Assembly (NCBI GenBank): GCA_037693485.1
Contig: CM075344.1
Location: 25,132,501 to 25,196,500 of the forward strand
Length of the DNA stretch: 64,000 nucleotides
Direction: 5' to 3'
Origin: Kitagawia praeruptora
Lineage: Eukaryota; Streptophyta; Magnoliopsida; Apiales; Apiaceae
Of the stretch, positions 31,635 to 44,888 are shown piece by piece (the stretch's first letter is position 1; each line of letters opens with the position of its first letter). The translations under genes were made by a program, and so were the position numbers. The notes under the pieces are model-generated. The model was not told the origin of the DNA and did no database searches. It saw only the letters and a program-made list of their open reading frames with translations.

Positions 31635-34144
31635 TGTAAGAACCCTGATTTTTGTAATATTTTTAAGAATATAATATCATATGACATTGGGAATTTGGGA
31701 CCTTTTGAGTCACCCATGTTTAATGGAATTGATTATCTGAGAAATTTATGTTGTTACATTCACTGTGTAAGAAAAAGGGAAGATTGTTAAGGCAAGAGGC
31801 CTACTGCTATTAAGATTTATAAAAACTTGGGATTTGAGAATTATTAAAGTATTAAAATATTTTAAGAGACTATGACAAGGAGTTATGGAGATTTAGGGAA
31901 TTTACCCAATTAAGTACTTAAGGAATTACAAAGGAAATCTCTATGCGACAAAATATTATTACGAGGAGATTAATTATGATACGATATGAATTAAGGACTA
32001 AGTGATAACCATTGGTGGAGGAATAATAATACAAGGAAAGGATATTGCTTGCAATTGTCATGTAACTAGATAGTTAGGAAAAGAAACTAGAAAAGCATAA
32101 AGTAGAAGTGAATAGTGACATGTGTGATGGGTGTTGCAACCTAGGGGACAATAGGGCATGGGGAGACAACCTAGACCCCTAGCTTGGCAACATGTGAACC
32201 TTATCTAACCCCCACAATAATTCATATCACTCATCTCATTTTATTTCTTTTCAAACAAAACACAAAACAAACTCTCCCCCCCCCTTATAGAAGCTCTCGG
32301 CCGAGCCATAGAAGAGAGGAGAAGAGAGTTCTTCTCTTCATCTTTCCATCATCTTCAAGCTCTAGCAAAAATCACATAGCCTCCTTGCATCATTATAGAG
32401 GTATGGTACTAATTTCAACCCCATCCACCCATTAGATTTTGAGTTATAAATTGTTGAAGGTTGGGTGAATATTAACCAAACTTGTTTATCCTTTAGATCT
32501 TGAAGGATTAAGGTCTTTAAAGGCTCATCCAAGTGTTCTTAGTGGTTGTAAAGCTCACCCAAGGTCTTTAGCTACTCAAGAAGGTATAAAACTCCAAACC
32601 CCTCTTAGTCATGAAGTGTTTATGATTTTTAATGTTAGATCTAGGAGTATTAAAGCCTATCTTGGTTATATGAGTTATGGATGATATAAATCTTGAGGAT
32701 ATATGTTGTTGGTGTGATTTTAAAGCTTGTACTTAGAGTATGTAACCCCATGTATGTTGTAGAGATGAGCCTTGATGATTTTAATGGTAGATATGATGTA
32801 TAAGTTGAGTTCTTGAAAGATTAAACAAAGAAGTATGCAGAATAAAAGTCTGGGAGTATGTTCTGCCTTGCAGTGGACTTTTGAACCCCTTAAACTTGTC
32901 TCCCGAGAGCCTAATTTATATGGATGGAAAGATAATTGAATGTAGTTTCTAGAAATATAAGGCTCACACCCAGGAGATGTGTAGATTTTGAGTTATGGCC
33001 GAATTAGTGCAGTGTGGTTCTGGAATTCGGACTGCACTGTGTTGTCCACTTGTAAACTGAGTTAGGACCCCTTAAAATTATGAAAATGTTATGGAAAGGC
33101 TGTCCAAAAAGAATTGGATTAAAATATGTATTTTTCAATTTTATAAAAATGTTGGAGCGAGGTATGCGCAAGTGAAAAAACCACTTAGGGGATTAGTTTA
33201 AAGTAGTTTTAAGAATGTTCACTTGAGTTTCGAGTTTGAGGAATAGATTTGAGTCGAATGGGTAACGGAAGTGATAATGTGACGACATGGTCATATGAGA
33301 GGGTTAGTGGTCACAAGTGAAGTCGTTAAGTTGGTCTTACGATTTTTAAAACCTTATGATTAAGTAGCGTTGTTAAGGTACTAACGTACAAATATTGATT
33401 ATGTATAGATTTCCATTCCACTTCGCGAGCCGACCACCCCAACCCCACCAAGGCAAGTTTTCCAACCCTAAGTATTTAATTTCAAATATTATATTCTTGA
33501 TTTTACCTATGCAAGTCTACTTTACAAAACTTATATACAAGGATTTTTCACTTTTGTGTTTGTAGTTCCAAACGTATTATATGCGTATGCTTTATGAGAT
33601 TATGTTGAAGTTTGAGATATATGCATATGTGTTTGTACACCCTCGAACTTAGAATGAAAATGTTTCTTCGGACAACGACTCTAGCAATAGAGGTCGTAGC
33701 GGTCCAAATATACTATTGACCGGGGAGCGGTATATTATTGTATCGTGATTAAATTACGAAAACCCGAAGGGTCATTCGGGAAGTATCGTATACTTACGTA
33801 TTTATTATTTTTACATTGTTAAAAATACTCAAAAATATCTATCTTGGATTAAAAGCTTATTTTAATTAAATAATGATTTTACTAATTGTTTATATATTAA
33901 ATCTAAAAATATTATTTATTAATTATCGTTCATTATTTTAAAGACAAAACTAATCCAAGATACCTTCAGCATTTTCAAACTTGAACTCTTTCGGACCCAA
34001 AACATTTTCGAAAACCCCCGGTCAGCATTTGCTTCTTGTACGTTTTTCAAGAATTATCGGACGACTGAGGTCGAACTTCAACTATTCAGGTTTTCTATCA
34101 AAATGATTTTGAAAAGAAAAGAAAAAGGGGACTCTGGCAGGTGT

Positions 34145-34168
34145 GGGAATCGTTGACGAACGATTCCC
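34145..34168 (+). repeat. Perfect hairpin in the Tekay LTR
   Basis: GGGAATCGTT and AACGATTCCC form a 10-bp stem with loop GACG. The same hairpin is in the other LTR at 43704-43727. Confidence 0.7.
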
Positions 34169-34235
34169 GGGATGTGTAAGCGGCCGTGAGCCAGGCGGTC
34201 CATCAATTATTATTCCGGCCCATGTGTTGCCGAAG

Positions 34236-34320
34236 GATGATTACGGATGTAGTTTTCATCAAGGGTGATTACGGATGTAGTTTTCACCCGAGGATAGTTA
34301 CGGATGTAGTTTCTATCCTT
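34236..34320 (+). repeat. Short tandem repeat in the Tekay LTR
   Basis: Three units of about 27 bp share TTACGGATGTAGTTT. The other LTR has the same at about 43795-43879. Confidence 0.75.
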
Positions 34321-35328
34321 CTACCGGTAGAGAAGACCCGCGGATTATTGGACTTGGATGTGGCGACTGATCATCGTCAATCCTTGTCAGGTTTTTATGT
34401 TTTCTTCCAGTCCCATCCTCCACTTTGGAAAAATACTCAAACACTGCTTCTTGGGCCTAAGTGCCAAGTTGCCGATAGTGTGGTTTTTGATAAGAAAAAT
34501 ATTAACATCGTGCAGTATCTAGAACTGCAAGATTTTCTATAGAGATTGGCACGTGTTAGTGCACTCTTGCAATTATTTCAAAGAATGAAATGTTTTTGAA
34601 TGAGAAACCTTCTAAGCTAATGGAAGGAAGGAGGTTTTGCATCAATGCATTCCCTGTACATTATGTTAACCGTAGAGTGTTTTGCAGAAACTGATATACT
34701 CATACGTATATATTTTCAAACTTGAGATATATTGAAATGAGAACCTTGTAAAGGATTCATATGTTATTCTTAAAGCTCCTTAGTGAGTATAAATGTTTTA
34801 TTCAAACTCGGACATATACATTGTCGAGTTATGTTTTGTAATCTGAGATATACACCCATATAGTTGGGAACGTTTTCAAAATAAACCACTTTATCATTTT
34901 CCAAAATGGTGAACTTGCTGAGCATTATGTAGCTCATTCTTGCTTTATAAAAACTTTTCAGAAAGAGAAGAACTTGGTCGGTTAACTCCGCACCAGCAGA
35001 AGAGGAGTAGGAGATTTACCCCGGAGATGATTTAGTTCCTGAAAAATACTACAGAGTAAGTCTGATAGGTTTTCAACTGTAATAGTAAGACTTGTCTTCA
35101 AGTGTAGTTGTATAAGTGGAAGTGCGTAAGATTCTGGATTGTACAGATGAATTGTAATATTTAGTGTTACTTTTGATTATCGTTTCTGAGGCTCTAACTT
35201 GTATGTGCGTAAGATTGAGGTCTGGATGGATGTATTGTTGAGTTGTAAAGTTAATACAGGTATGATATGGTTGAATGGTGATGTGACGACCTGAATCTCT
35301 GACCTCGGATTTGGGGGCATCACAGAAA

Positions 35329-35339
35329 TGGTATCAGAG
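35329..35339 (+). promoter_or_regulatory. Tekay primer binding site
   Basis: TGGTATCAGAG lies four bases after the 5' LTR end and is complementary to initiator tRNA-Met. Confidence 0.9.
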
Positions 35340-38300
35340 AGATAAGTTACAGTACTCAGAAACGAGAGTGTTGAGAGTTAAGTCTAAGTAGGAGAATGAC
35401 ATACGAGATCGTAGTAAACTTATTATTGGACTTCCGGAAGAGGTACCGGTGAGTAGAATGGGCTGGAGTGTTATTGGAGGTATTATACTAGGGTCGATAG
35501 AATCCTTAGAGACCTTCAGAATGATGAATAGAGGTTTGAGAGTCGTACATGACCTATCATAAGTAATAATGTAGAAAGCAGAGCGAAATCTCAAGAGCAG
35601 CTGAGGTAGAGGCGATATTGCCAATATAATTGGATGACTAGGCTGGCATAAATTTTGTGGCCCATAGTCCTCCACAGTTTAGGAGGCGGCATTTTAAGAA
35701 TCAAGAAGTTTAGACTTCCCTACATATTTAAGGGTACTTAGTACTTGGAATAATGAAAGTCTTTTACTTTGGCTATAAGATCCAATTTTCGATAAGTAAC
35801 GGGTTTACCTGAAAGTTGATCACTATGTCGTTGTGGATTTCATTACCCTTGATGGCAAATTTTACATGTGTTATACTAGAATGTTATCATAAGACGAGCA
35901 TGCTAGATAATTCCACGCATGATTCGGACGCTAGAGCATGGTAGTTCAACTTAGAGAACAAACAAGTGGGATTAACAAAGGGATTCAAGAGAAGTTGAAT
36001 ATGGTTGCAACGAGCGATACAGTGATCTCAGAGTCTACCAAAAGAAAAGACCAACGGGTCTAGAGTGGGATCCTTTGATAGAGATGTTAGCAGGGACTAC
36101 GCATATATGTATTGTAGACCTCAATATTTTTGGTATATGTTCACATACACACACTCGCCACTGAACCTATGGACTGCACTGAGATCCTTGAGAGATCTCT
36201 TTGATCTGTTCCCAGGGGGAACTGGCCACTTGTGATTCATGTCGGAAGGCATGAAGTAGGACCCTATGGACTTAGCAGGTGTCCCCGAAATGATGTGAAG
36301 TTTGGTCTTCAAGATAAAGCACGGAAATGACAGATATATTTGTGAAACCCCAACTCGATAAATGACTTTAAGATGATGATTGAGAGACACAATAGTTGGT
36401 GTCTTGTATTACGAAGACGAAGAGATGGAGTTACCCTCATAGTGGTGATAATGAGATGCACGAATGATTATTAACTTATTTTGGTAACTACCGGCTGGTG
36501 CACTACTTCATTTTAAACTTTTCATTAACCATGTTACCTCGATTAGTTTATATCAGGTAATCCTTCTAGCTTTCTACTTCAAACTTGTGGAATAACCACC
36601 AGTGATATACTTTCTCTAAACTGGGACTCATCCAAAGTATCTTATTCCTAAACAAATATTGATATTTGACTACTTCTTTCATACTTGCACTCTTCAGTCG
36701 AGCCCATAAATATTTATCAACTTGTTGAAAACAGGGATGATCTAACATCCAGATATTCCTCATGAATCCTTTCTTCTATTCAAAATGAGATTATGCGTCG
36801 TACATTGAAATCATAGTAAGGATATCATTTTGATACTAGTATTCTGAATTTCATTCTACTATAAGATCTGATAAAGCATGTGTACGGAGGCACCCTTGGG
36901 TGGACCGTTTCACTAATAAGTAATATTTCATGAGAGGTTATCGATTGTTCCGATACCTAGAACATTCTCTTCATATTTTATAGTTTTTTTTTTCAAACTT
37001 AATAACTTCTTATTTCCATTCGTTGTCCGAGTAGCCTAAAGTTTCTTCAGTGGCTACGATGTTGAAATTCCGTTCTAGCCAATTGAAACTGGCTAGTCGA
37101 TATGTCAATATGAATGACTAGTTGATTGTTCTAACTAGTCAAAATTGTAATGTTGTGAAGAACACCTAGCTAATTGTCCTAGCTAGTGGTGATGTCTCAA
37201 ACAGGCGAACTAGCAAATTTTGTCTAGCTAGTTGCTAGTGTTTCTTGAAAAGGACTAGTTATTGTTTCACTGGTCCAACTCCCAATTTAATTCATTCAGT
37301 AATTCCGTAATGCATTTTGCATGTGGTAAAGTATGATGATGAAAGTTTTGACGAATGACTTGATTGAGACCTAGTGAGGTCGTCCACTCAACTTGAATTC
37401 TACCCATCTTTGTATCAGACTTTATGTCACTTGAATATTCTGTTCTTTCATTCATATAATGAAGATTCATTTGAAACCATAGATTACTTGAATGATAAAC
37501 TGCTTCATTTTTATCGTCACATAGTAGAATTTCTTTCGATCGGTTGACCTTTATCAATGGGACTTTTTAGATCCTCTATTTTTCAAGAGGAAAAGTATTC
37601 CCCAGATGTAAGAATTGTATAAAGACCGTCTTTATGACTTCTGTATCCAACAATCATTGCCCTCGTGCAACATTCTCTATGATATTACATTACAAAATTA
37701 TCAGGACATGAAGGAATAAACCTTGTTGTATTCTTTTTGTCCATCCTTACATCTCCGAAAATCGAGACTCCTAGTATTTGGAACCATCAACATTCTTGGA
37801 ACATCCAATGTGGAATTCTTATTGAAATTATCCATTGGACCTTGTTATTTTGAAACCATTCCTTTCAAAAGTCATTACTCTAAGGTGAACGGGAGGTACA
37901 ATTGTGAACCGTTGCACCAATATGAGATCAAAAACCAAATGTTGTAATTGTGCAGCCAGAGCGTTATGCCGAGTAACTATTTAAAGTAGGAATAACATAT
38001 CGGGGCTTACCACAGGACCTTTAATATTAGTGTGAGGAAGGTTATAAGAAATGATGAGGTGGTTGGGAGTACGCTCCTACCAACCGTTGTCAAGAAGTGA
38101 TATTAATGAATTCTGGAGTTACCAAGCCTTTTCCTGATCCAAGAAATTCAAATCGATTGCGATGTAAGACATATCCTTAGAGGAAACTAACATGGAAGTG
38201 AGATGGACAAGAAAGGAAGAAATATCGTGACAAGAATGTGAAGCTTTACTTAGCTAAAAGGGATTGATGCACATAGCGAGACATAAAGTTTAAAAGGCCC

Positions 38301-38800
38301 CTAATAGCAAATGGATGCATGGATATATCCCAATGATCCTTCGAGATTACCACCTAATCAAGTTTATTGGGAATCGCAGCAGCATACAGGCCTCAGGCTG
38401 ATTGGCGCCAGTTGTGAAAGAGGATGAGCGTATGACATCTTACCTATACCATCGAGAACTGAAACCCTTATCGGGAATGGAGGAATTGTTGACTAGTTAA
38501 AGTGCATAGTTGTTTTTCAAATATAAGGTTAAAGAGAAGGTTTCACCAGCTCCAGATCGACCTTTGTACTGCACCAAAGTCGGCAATTCACATTAATGTA
38601 AACATTATAAATTCTGGTAGTATCATGTGGATTGACTAGTGAGTCAGAAGCCCTTGTGGGTTAATAAATAAAGTTTTAAGAATGATACGAGAGATTAGTA
38701 ACAACCTCGTTGTTAGCTATACTTTATAATGAGAAGAGGACTTTGAGAGTCACGATGATGCGTCTTTCAAGAGTTTAAGAGGTGTGCTGATGCAGTAGAA
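35340..38800 (+). other. Tekay interior, gag/protease zone, no intact gene
   Basis: I see only a possible gag trace near 35600-35730 (PPQF- and F.RRR-like residues). Positions 36120-37560 open short frames mainly on the minus strand. At 37080-37260 the motif CTAGCTAGT/ACTAGTC recurs. Nothing else is recognised. Confidence 0.5.
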
Positions 38801-40440
38801 AGGGGATGATAGCCTATACTTCTAAACAACATAAAGGTTACGGGATGGGATATACTAACCGTGAGTCTGGGATTAGTCATGATGGCGTTCACGCATAAAA
38901 CTGAGACGTTAACTTTATGAGAAAAGTGTGAAAGTTTTCCACAAGTGCCATAAGTATATCTTCATATTAGAACTAAACATAAGAAAGAGAAGGTGACGAA
39001 AGGGAGCAGGGAGTATAATGGAGAAATTTGTTATTTCCCAGGAAAGGCCAGTGTGGTGGCCGATACCTATAGAGGGGATTATTCAAAATTGGAATTCAGT
39101 CAGTATTGACCAAGAAAATAGAGTATATACAATAAAGAATAATGTTAGAGGAAAATGACTAAATTATGGGGAAGGACAAAGATGTACAGAGAATTAAGAG
39201 AATGTTTGGCAAACGGATATGAAGAATTGTATTGGCAAGCTATTAAGTACAAACGCAACATGTCAAAAACAAAATGATAGAGATCTAGTGGATCAATTCC
39301 GCCCGTAGAAAAATCTTAAACGTGGACGGAATTATAATGAATTTCATGAGTAGGTCGCCGAAGACCGAGCCAAGAGATGGCCCTAGTTGACTTATAATTG
39401 CTGAACCAAGTGATTTACCTACGAGAGACTTTCCATTTAGAAGATTATCGATTTATATACGGAAGAGATGGTGGTGCAATATAAAACTTCTGCAGTGATT
39501 ACGTCAGATAGAGACTTAAGGTTAGACTTCGAATATTGAAGGTGCTTTCAAGTATAATTAACAAAGAAGATTGAGCGTATGTACTAATTTGACCTGTGGT
39601 TGATGGACAGGGACGAAGAATTATCCAGACGATCGAATTTATATTTAGTGTCGTGCCTTAGATTTCACGGGGCAGTCGAGAATAAAAACTTGTCCATGAA
39701 ATGAACGTTGTTATCACGATCGTCACCATGCGAACGCAAGTCCGTCTCTTGTAAGCATACTGCGAAAGAAGAGGTTTCGCTTTTCTTGCGTTACGAAGAA
39801 GTCAATGAACGAGGGATATAGTAGCTGAACTGGTTCGACGTATACCGAAGACTATACAGTATCCATAGCAAGTGGTAACGGCTGACGGGAGGCAACATAT
39901 GCGTGCTAATCAAGCCAAGGAATATGAGGAATACCGTGCGTATTGACGTCGTCTCAGATTATAAAACACGACCACAAAGTATTCACGGGCCAGCGATACA
40001 AATACTCAACACGAATACTATGAACAAGGTAGAAGAGGAACGTATAAGTAGTGGGATAGAAATTTTCATTCATAGAACAACCGATAAGGAATACAGGTCG
40101 AGGAGAGCATGCGTTGAGAAACAACATTAAAGTGGTGAGACCATCATATAGTCATCATAATAATGGAAATCTTTCTCCTGTTCCATGAATCCAATTTTCA
40201 TTTCACCCGGGAAAAGCCATCTTTTTCTCAACAATGTCTTTGCCATTTGATCCAGTAGCGTTCCGTTAGATAGGAAGAGATTTGATAAATACTGATAACT
40301 CTCGGATAGAGTAATAGAACGGAGAGATACATTCGATAATGAACTAGTGGTTCTAAACCATCTATGGCGATTAAAGGGTTGAACAAAAGGGTTGAAGTGT
40401 AAACCTGAGAGTTGGAAAGGGGAAGGTTGGAATTGTATCC
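38801..40440 (+). pseudogene. Tekay reverse transcriptase/RNase H and integrase relics
   Basis: Fragments in shifted frames resemble the end of the RT/RNase H region: an IAYTSK-like stretch at about 38810, HKYIFILELN at about 38950, and YFPGKASVVADT at about 39035. Integrase core traces follow (IYTEEMVVQYKTSAVITSDR near 39450-39520). Many stops and shifts break them. Confidence 0.65.
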
Positions 40441-40454
40441 ACAACTATTTTCCT

Positions 40455-40515
40455 TAGGTTCTTAAGATAGAATCCTTTTAAGGAGAGGAGACTGCAATAA
40501 CCCTAATTTTCGTGA
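40455..40515 (+). repeat. Second PPT plus LTR-start relic inside the Tekay interior
   Basis: GAATCCTTTTAAGGAGAGGA then GACTGCAATAACCCTAATTT parallels the true PPT/LTR start at 41140-41185 (GAATCCTTTTAAGGAGGGGA, GGCTGTAAGAACCCTGATTT). It looks like the beginning of another, diverged Tekay 3' LTR. Confidence 0.6.
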
Positions 40516-40659
40516 ATATTCGAAACCTAGATGAATAGTAATTTTATGGGCGGATGGTAAATTTTTGCAATCACGATATGTACGAATTATTAAATGAAGA
40601 TTTCGAATGGATATTACGTCTTTAAGGTGCAGACGAGTGTATGTAAAAGTCTTTTTTTT

Positions 40660-41129
40660 TTTTTACGAAACCCATCATTTCGAATGGTCAAATTTTATGA
40701 GATATCAAAGGAGTATGAGGTGGGAGACTTCGTGATACTAAAGGAATCTCCCTGGAAAGGATTGATGCGGTTTGTTAAGGAAGGGAAGCTAAGTCTGAGG
40801 TTTATTGGACCTTCTGAGATTTTGAGGCGTATTGGAAAGTTAGCCTTGCCCCAAGCTTGTAGCAAATTCATAATGTGTTTCATGTGTCTATGTTACGACC
40901 CTGCCACACCGACTATCGACATGTGATAGAATACGACCAAGTGGACCTACAACCAGACTTGACCTATGTGAAGCAACCCGTGGAAATCATGGATAGAAAA
41001 GAACAAGTGCTGAGGAACAAGGTTGTCAAGCTAGTGAAAGTTTTGTGGAGAAACCAGAACGTCGAGGAATTAACATGGGAACTAGAAAGCGCTATGCGTG
41101 AAAAGTACCCTCAACTGTTTTCAACCTGA
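40660..41129 (+). pseudogene. Tekay integrase C-terminus with chromodomain
   Basis: The first frame has YEVGDFVILKESPWKGLMRF and GKLSLRFIGPSEILRRIGK (to about 40870). After a frameshift a second frame has MFHVSMLR, HVIEYDQVDLQPDLTYVKQP, IMDRKEQVLRNKVVKLVKVL and WRNQNVEELTWELESAMREK up to a stop at 41129. The KVLWRN...EELTWELE part is the chromodomain that guides Tekay-type integration in heterochromatin. This is the best-preserved coding piece of the element but not a whole gene. Confidence 0.85.
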
Positions 41130-41162
41130 TTCCGGGACGGAATCCTTTTAAGGAGGGGAGGC

Positions 41163-44100
41163 TGTAAGAACCCTGATTTTTGTAATATTTTTAAGAATAT
41201 AATATCATATGACATTGGGAATTTGGGACCTTTTGAGTCACCCATGTTTAATGGAATTGATTATCTGAGAAATTTATGTTGTTACATTCACTGTGTAAGA
41301 AAAAGGGAAGATTGTTAAGGCAAGAGGCCTACTGCTATTAAGATTTATAAAAACTTGGGATTTGAGAATTATTAAAGTATTAAAATATTTTAAGAGACTA
41401 TGACAAGGAGTTATGGAGATTTAGGGAATTTACCCAATTAAGTACTTAAGGAATTACAAAGGAAATCTCTATGCGACAAAATATTATTACGAGGAGATTA
41501 ATTATGATACGATATGAATTAAGGACTAAGTGATAACCATTGGTGGAGGAATAATAATACAAGGAAAGGATATTGCTTGCAATTGTCATGTAACTAGATA
41601 GTTAGGAAAAGAAACTAGAAAAGCATAAAGTAGAAGTGAATAGTGACATGTGTGATGGGTGTTGCAACCTAGGGGACAATAGGGCATGGGGAGACAACCT
41701 AGACCCCTAGCTTGGCAACATGTGAACCTTATCTAACCCCCACAATAATTCATATCACTCATCTCATTTTATTTCTTTTCAAACAAAACACAAAACAAAC
41801 TCTCCCCCCCCCTTATAGAAGCTCTCGGCCGAGCCATAGAAGAGAGGAGAAGAGAGTTCTTCTCTTCATCTTTCCATCATCTTCAAGCTCTAGCAAAAAT
41901 CACATAGCCTCCTTGCATCATTATAGAGGTATGGTACTAATTTCAACCCCATCCACCCATTAGATTTTGAGTTATAAATTGTTGAAGGTTGGGTGAATAT
42001 TAACCAAACTTGTTTATCCTTTAGATCTTGAAGGATTAAGGTCTTTAAAGGCTCATCCAAGTGTTCTTAGTGGTTGTAAAGCTCACCCAAGGTCTTTAGC
42101 TACTCAAGAAGGTATAAAACTCCAAACCCCTCTTAGTCATGAAGTGTTTATGATTTTTAATGTTAGATCTAGGAGTATTAAAGCCTATCTTGGTTATATG
42201 AGTTATGGATGATATAAATCTTGAGGATATATGTTGTTGGTGTGATTTTAAAGCTTGTACTTAGAGTATGTAACCCCATGTATGTTGTAGAGATGAGCCT
42301 TGATGATTTTAATGGTAGATATGATGTATAAGTTGAGTTCTTGAAAGATTAAACAAAGAAGTATGCAGAATAAAAGTCTGGGAGTATGTTCTGCCTTGCA
42401 GTGGACTTTTGAACCCCTTACACTTGTCTCCCGAGAGCCTAATTTATATGGATGGAAAGATAATTGAATGTAGTTTCTAGAAATATAAGGCTCACACCCA
42501 GGAGATGTGTAGATTTTGAGTTATGGCCGAATTAGTGCAGTGTGGTTCTGGAATTCGGACTGCACTGTGTTGTCCACTTGTAAACTGAGTTAGGACCCCT
42601 TAAAATTATGAAAATGTTATGGAAATTTGAGGCTATACAGATTAAACAAGTGGAAAGGCTGTCCAAAAAGAATTGGATTAAAATATGTATTTTTCAATTT
42701 TATAAAAATGTTGGAGCGAGGTATGCGCAAGTGAAAAAACCACTTAGGGGATTAGTTTAAAGTAGTTTTAAGAATGTTCACTTGAGTTTCGAGTTTGAGG
42801 AATAGATTTGAGTCGAATGGGTAACGGAAGTGATAATGTGACGACATGGTCATATGAGAGGGTTAGTGGTCACAAGTGAAGTCGTTAAGTTGGTCTTACG
42901 ATTTTTAAAACCTTATGATTAAGTAGCGTTGTTAAGGTACTAACGTACAAATATTGATTATGTATAGATTTCCATTCCACTTCGCGAGCCGACCACCCCA
43001 ACCCCACCAAGGCAAGTTTTCCAACCCTAAGTATTTAATTTCAAATATTATATTCTTGATTTTACCTATGCAAGTCTACTTTACAAAACTTATATACAAG
43101 GATTTTTCACTTTTGTGTTTGTAGTTCCAAACGTATTATATGCGTATGCTTTATGAGATTATGTTGAAGTTTGAGATATATGCATATGTGTTTGTACACC
43201 CTCGAACTTAGAATGAAAATGTTTCTTCGGACAACGACTCTAGCAATAGAGGTCGTAGCGGTCCAAATATACTATTGACCGGGGAGCGGTATATTATTGT
43301 ATCGTGATTAAATTACGAAAACCCGAAGGGTCATTCGGGAAGTATCGTATACTTACGTATTTATTATTTTTACATTGTTAAAAATACTCAAAAATATCTA
43401 TCTTGGATTAAAAGCTTATTTTAATTAAATAATGATTTTACTAATTGTTTATATATTAAATCTAAAAATATTATTTATTAATTATCGTTCATTATTTTAA
43501 AGACAAAACTAATCCAAGATACCTTCAGCATTTTCAAACTTGAACTCTTTCGGACCCAAAACATTTTCGAAAACCCCCGGTCAGCATTTGCTTCTTGTAC
43601 GTTTTTCAAGAATTATCGGACGACTGAGGTCGAACTTCAACTATTCAGGTTTTCTATCAAAATGATTTTGAAAAGAAAAGAAAAAGGGGACTCTGGCAGG
43701 TGTGGGAATCGTTGACGAACGATTCCCGGGATGTGTAAGCGGCCGTGAGCCAGGCGGTCCATCAATTATTATTCCGGCCCATGTGTTGCCGAAGGATGAT
43801 TACGGATGTAGTTTTCATCAAGGGTGATTACGGATGTAGTTTTCACCCGAGGATAGTTACGGATGTAGTTTCTATCCTTCTACCGGTAGAGAAGACCCGC
43901 GGATTATTGGACTTGGATGTGGCGACTGATCATCGTCAATCCTTGTCAGGTTTTTATGTTTTCTTCCAGTCCCATCCTCCACTTTGGAAAAATACTCAAA
44001 CACTGCTTCTTGGGCCTAAGTGCCAAGTTGCCGATAGTGTGGTTTTTGATAAGAAAAATATTAACATCGTGCAGTATCTAGAACTGCAAGATTTTCTATA

Positions 44101-44883
44101 GAGATTGGCACGTGTTAGTGCACTCTTGCAATTATTTCAAAGAATGAAATGTTTTTGAATGAGAAACCTTCTAAGCTAATGGAAGGAAGGAGGTTTTGCA
44201 TCAATGCATTCCCTGTACATTATGTTAACCGTAGAGTGTTTTGCAGAAACTGATATACTCATACGTATATATTTTCAAACTTGAGATATATTGAAATGAG
44301 AACCTTGTAAAGGATTCATATGTTATTCTTAAAGCTCCTTAGTGAGTATAAATGTTTTATTCAAACTCGGACATATACATTGTCGAGTTATGTTTTGTAA
44401 TCTGAGATATACACCCATATAGTTGGGAACGTTTTCAAAATAAACCACTTTATCATTTTCCAAAATGGTGAACTTGCTGAGCATTATGTAGCTCATTCTT
44501 GCTTTATAAAAACTTTTCAGAAAGAGAAGAACTTGGTCGGTTAACTCCGCACCAGCAGAAGAGGAGTAGGAGATTTACCCCGGAGATGATTTAGTTCCTG
44601 AAAAATACTACAGAGTAAGTCTGATAGGTTTTCAACTGTAATAGTAAGACTTGTCTTCAAGTGTAGTTGTATAAGTGGAAGTGCGTAAGATTCTGGATTG
44701 TACAGATGAATTGTAATATTTAGTGTTACTTTTGATTATCGTTTCTGAGGCTCTAACTTGTATGTGCGTAAGATTGAGGTCTGGATGGATGTATTGTTGA
44801 GTTGTAAAGTTAATACGGGTATGATATGGTTGAATGGTGATGTGACGACCTGAATCTCTGACCTCGGATTTGGGGGCATCACA
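41163..44883 (+). repeat. Tekay 3' LTR
   Basis: A 3721-bp LTR, TG...CA. It contains 31 bp (about 42627-42657, ending AAACAAGTGGAAA) missing from the 5' LTR. The segment is bordered by TGGAAA direct repeats. Confidence 0.93.
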
Positions 44884-44888
44884 CAGAC

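Larger units (their letters stand above)
31635..35324 (+). repeat. Tekay 5' LTR
   Basis: A 3690-bp LTR, TGTAAGAACC ... GGGGGCATCACA. Against the 3' LTR I saw two base differences (32893 A/42421 C and 35258 A/44817 G) and one 31-bp deletion after 33088. The length difference (31 bp) leaves no room for other net indels. A perfect 10-bp stem hairpin lies at 34145-34168 and a short tandem repeat at about 34236-34320. Confidence 0.93.
31635..44883 (+). mobile_element. Tekay/Del-type chromovirus with defective interior
   Basis: LTRs are at 31635-35324 and 41163-44883, with TSD CAGAC (31630-31634, 44884-44888). The PBS TGGTATCAGAG is at 35329 and the PPT at about 41150-41162. The interior (35325-41162) has only broken pol remnants. 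The chromodomain-type integrase end assigns it to the Tekay/Del lineage. The LTRs are almost identical, so the insertion is recent. Confidence 0.93.

Noticed and set aside
32184..34542. Identical open frames in both Tekay LTRs (83 and 118 codons)
   Set aside because: They are identical only because the LTRs are young. They lie in LTR regions with no expected coding function.
36121..37557. Minus-strand open frames in the Tekay interior
   Set aside because: They are short, unrelated to each other and to known proteins. I considered an inverted foreign insertion but found no borders.
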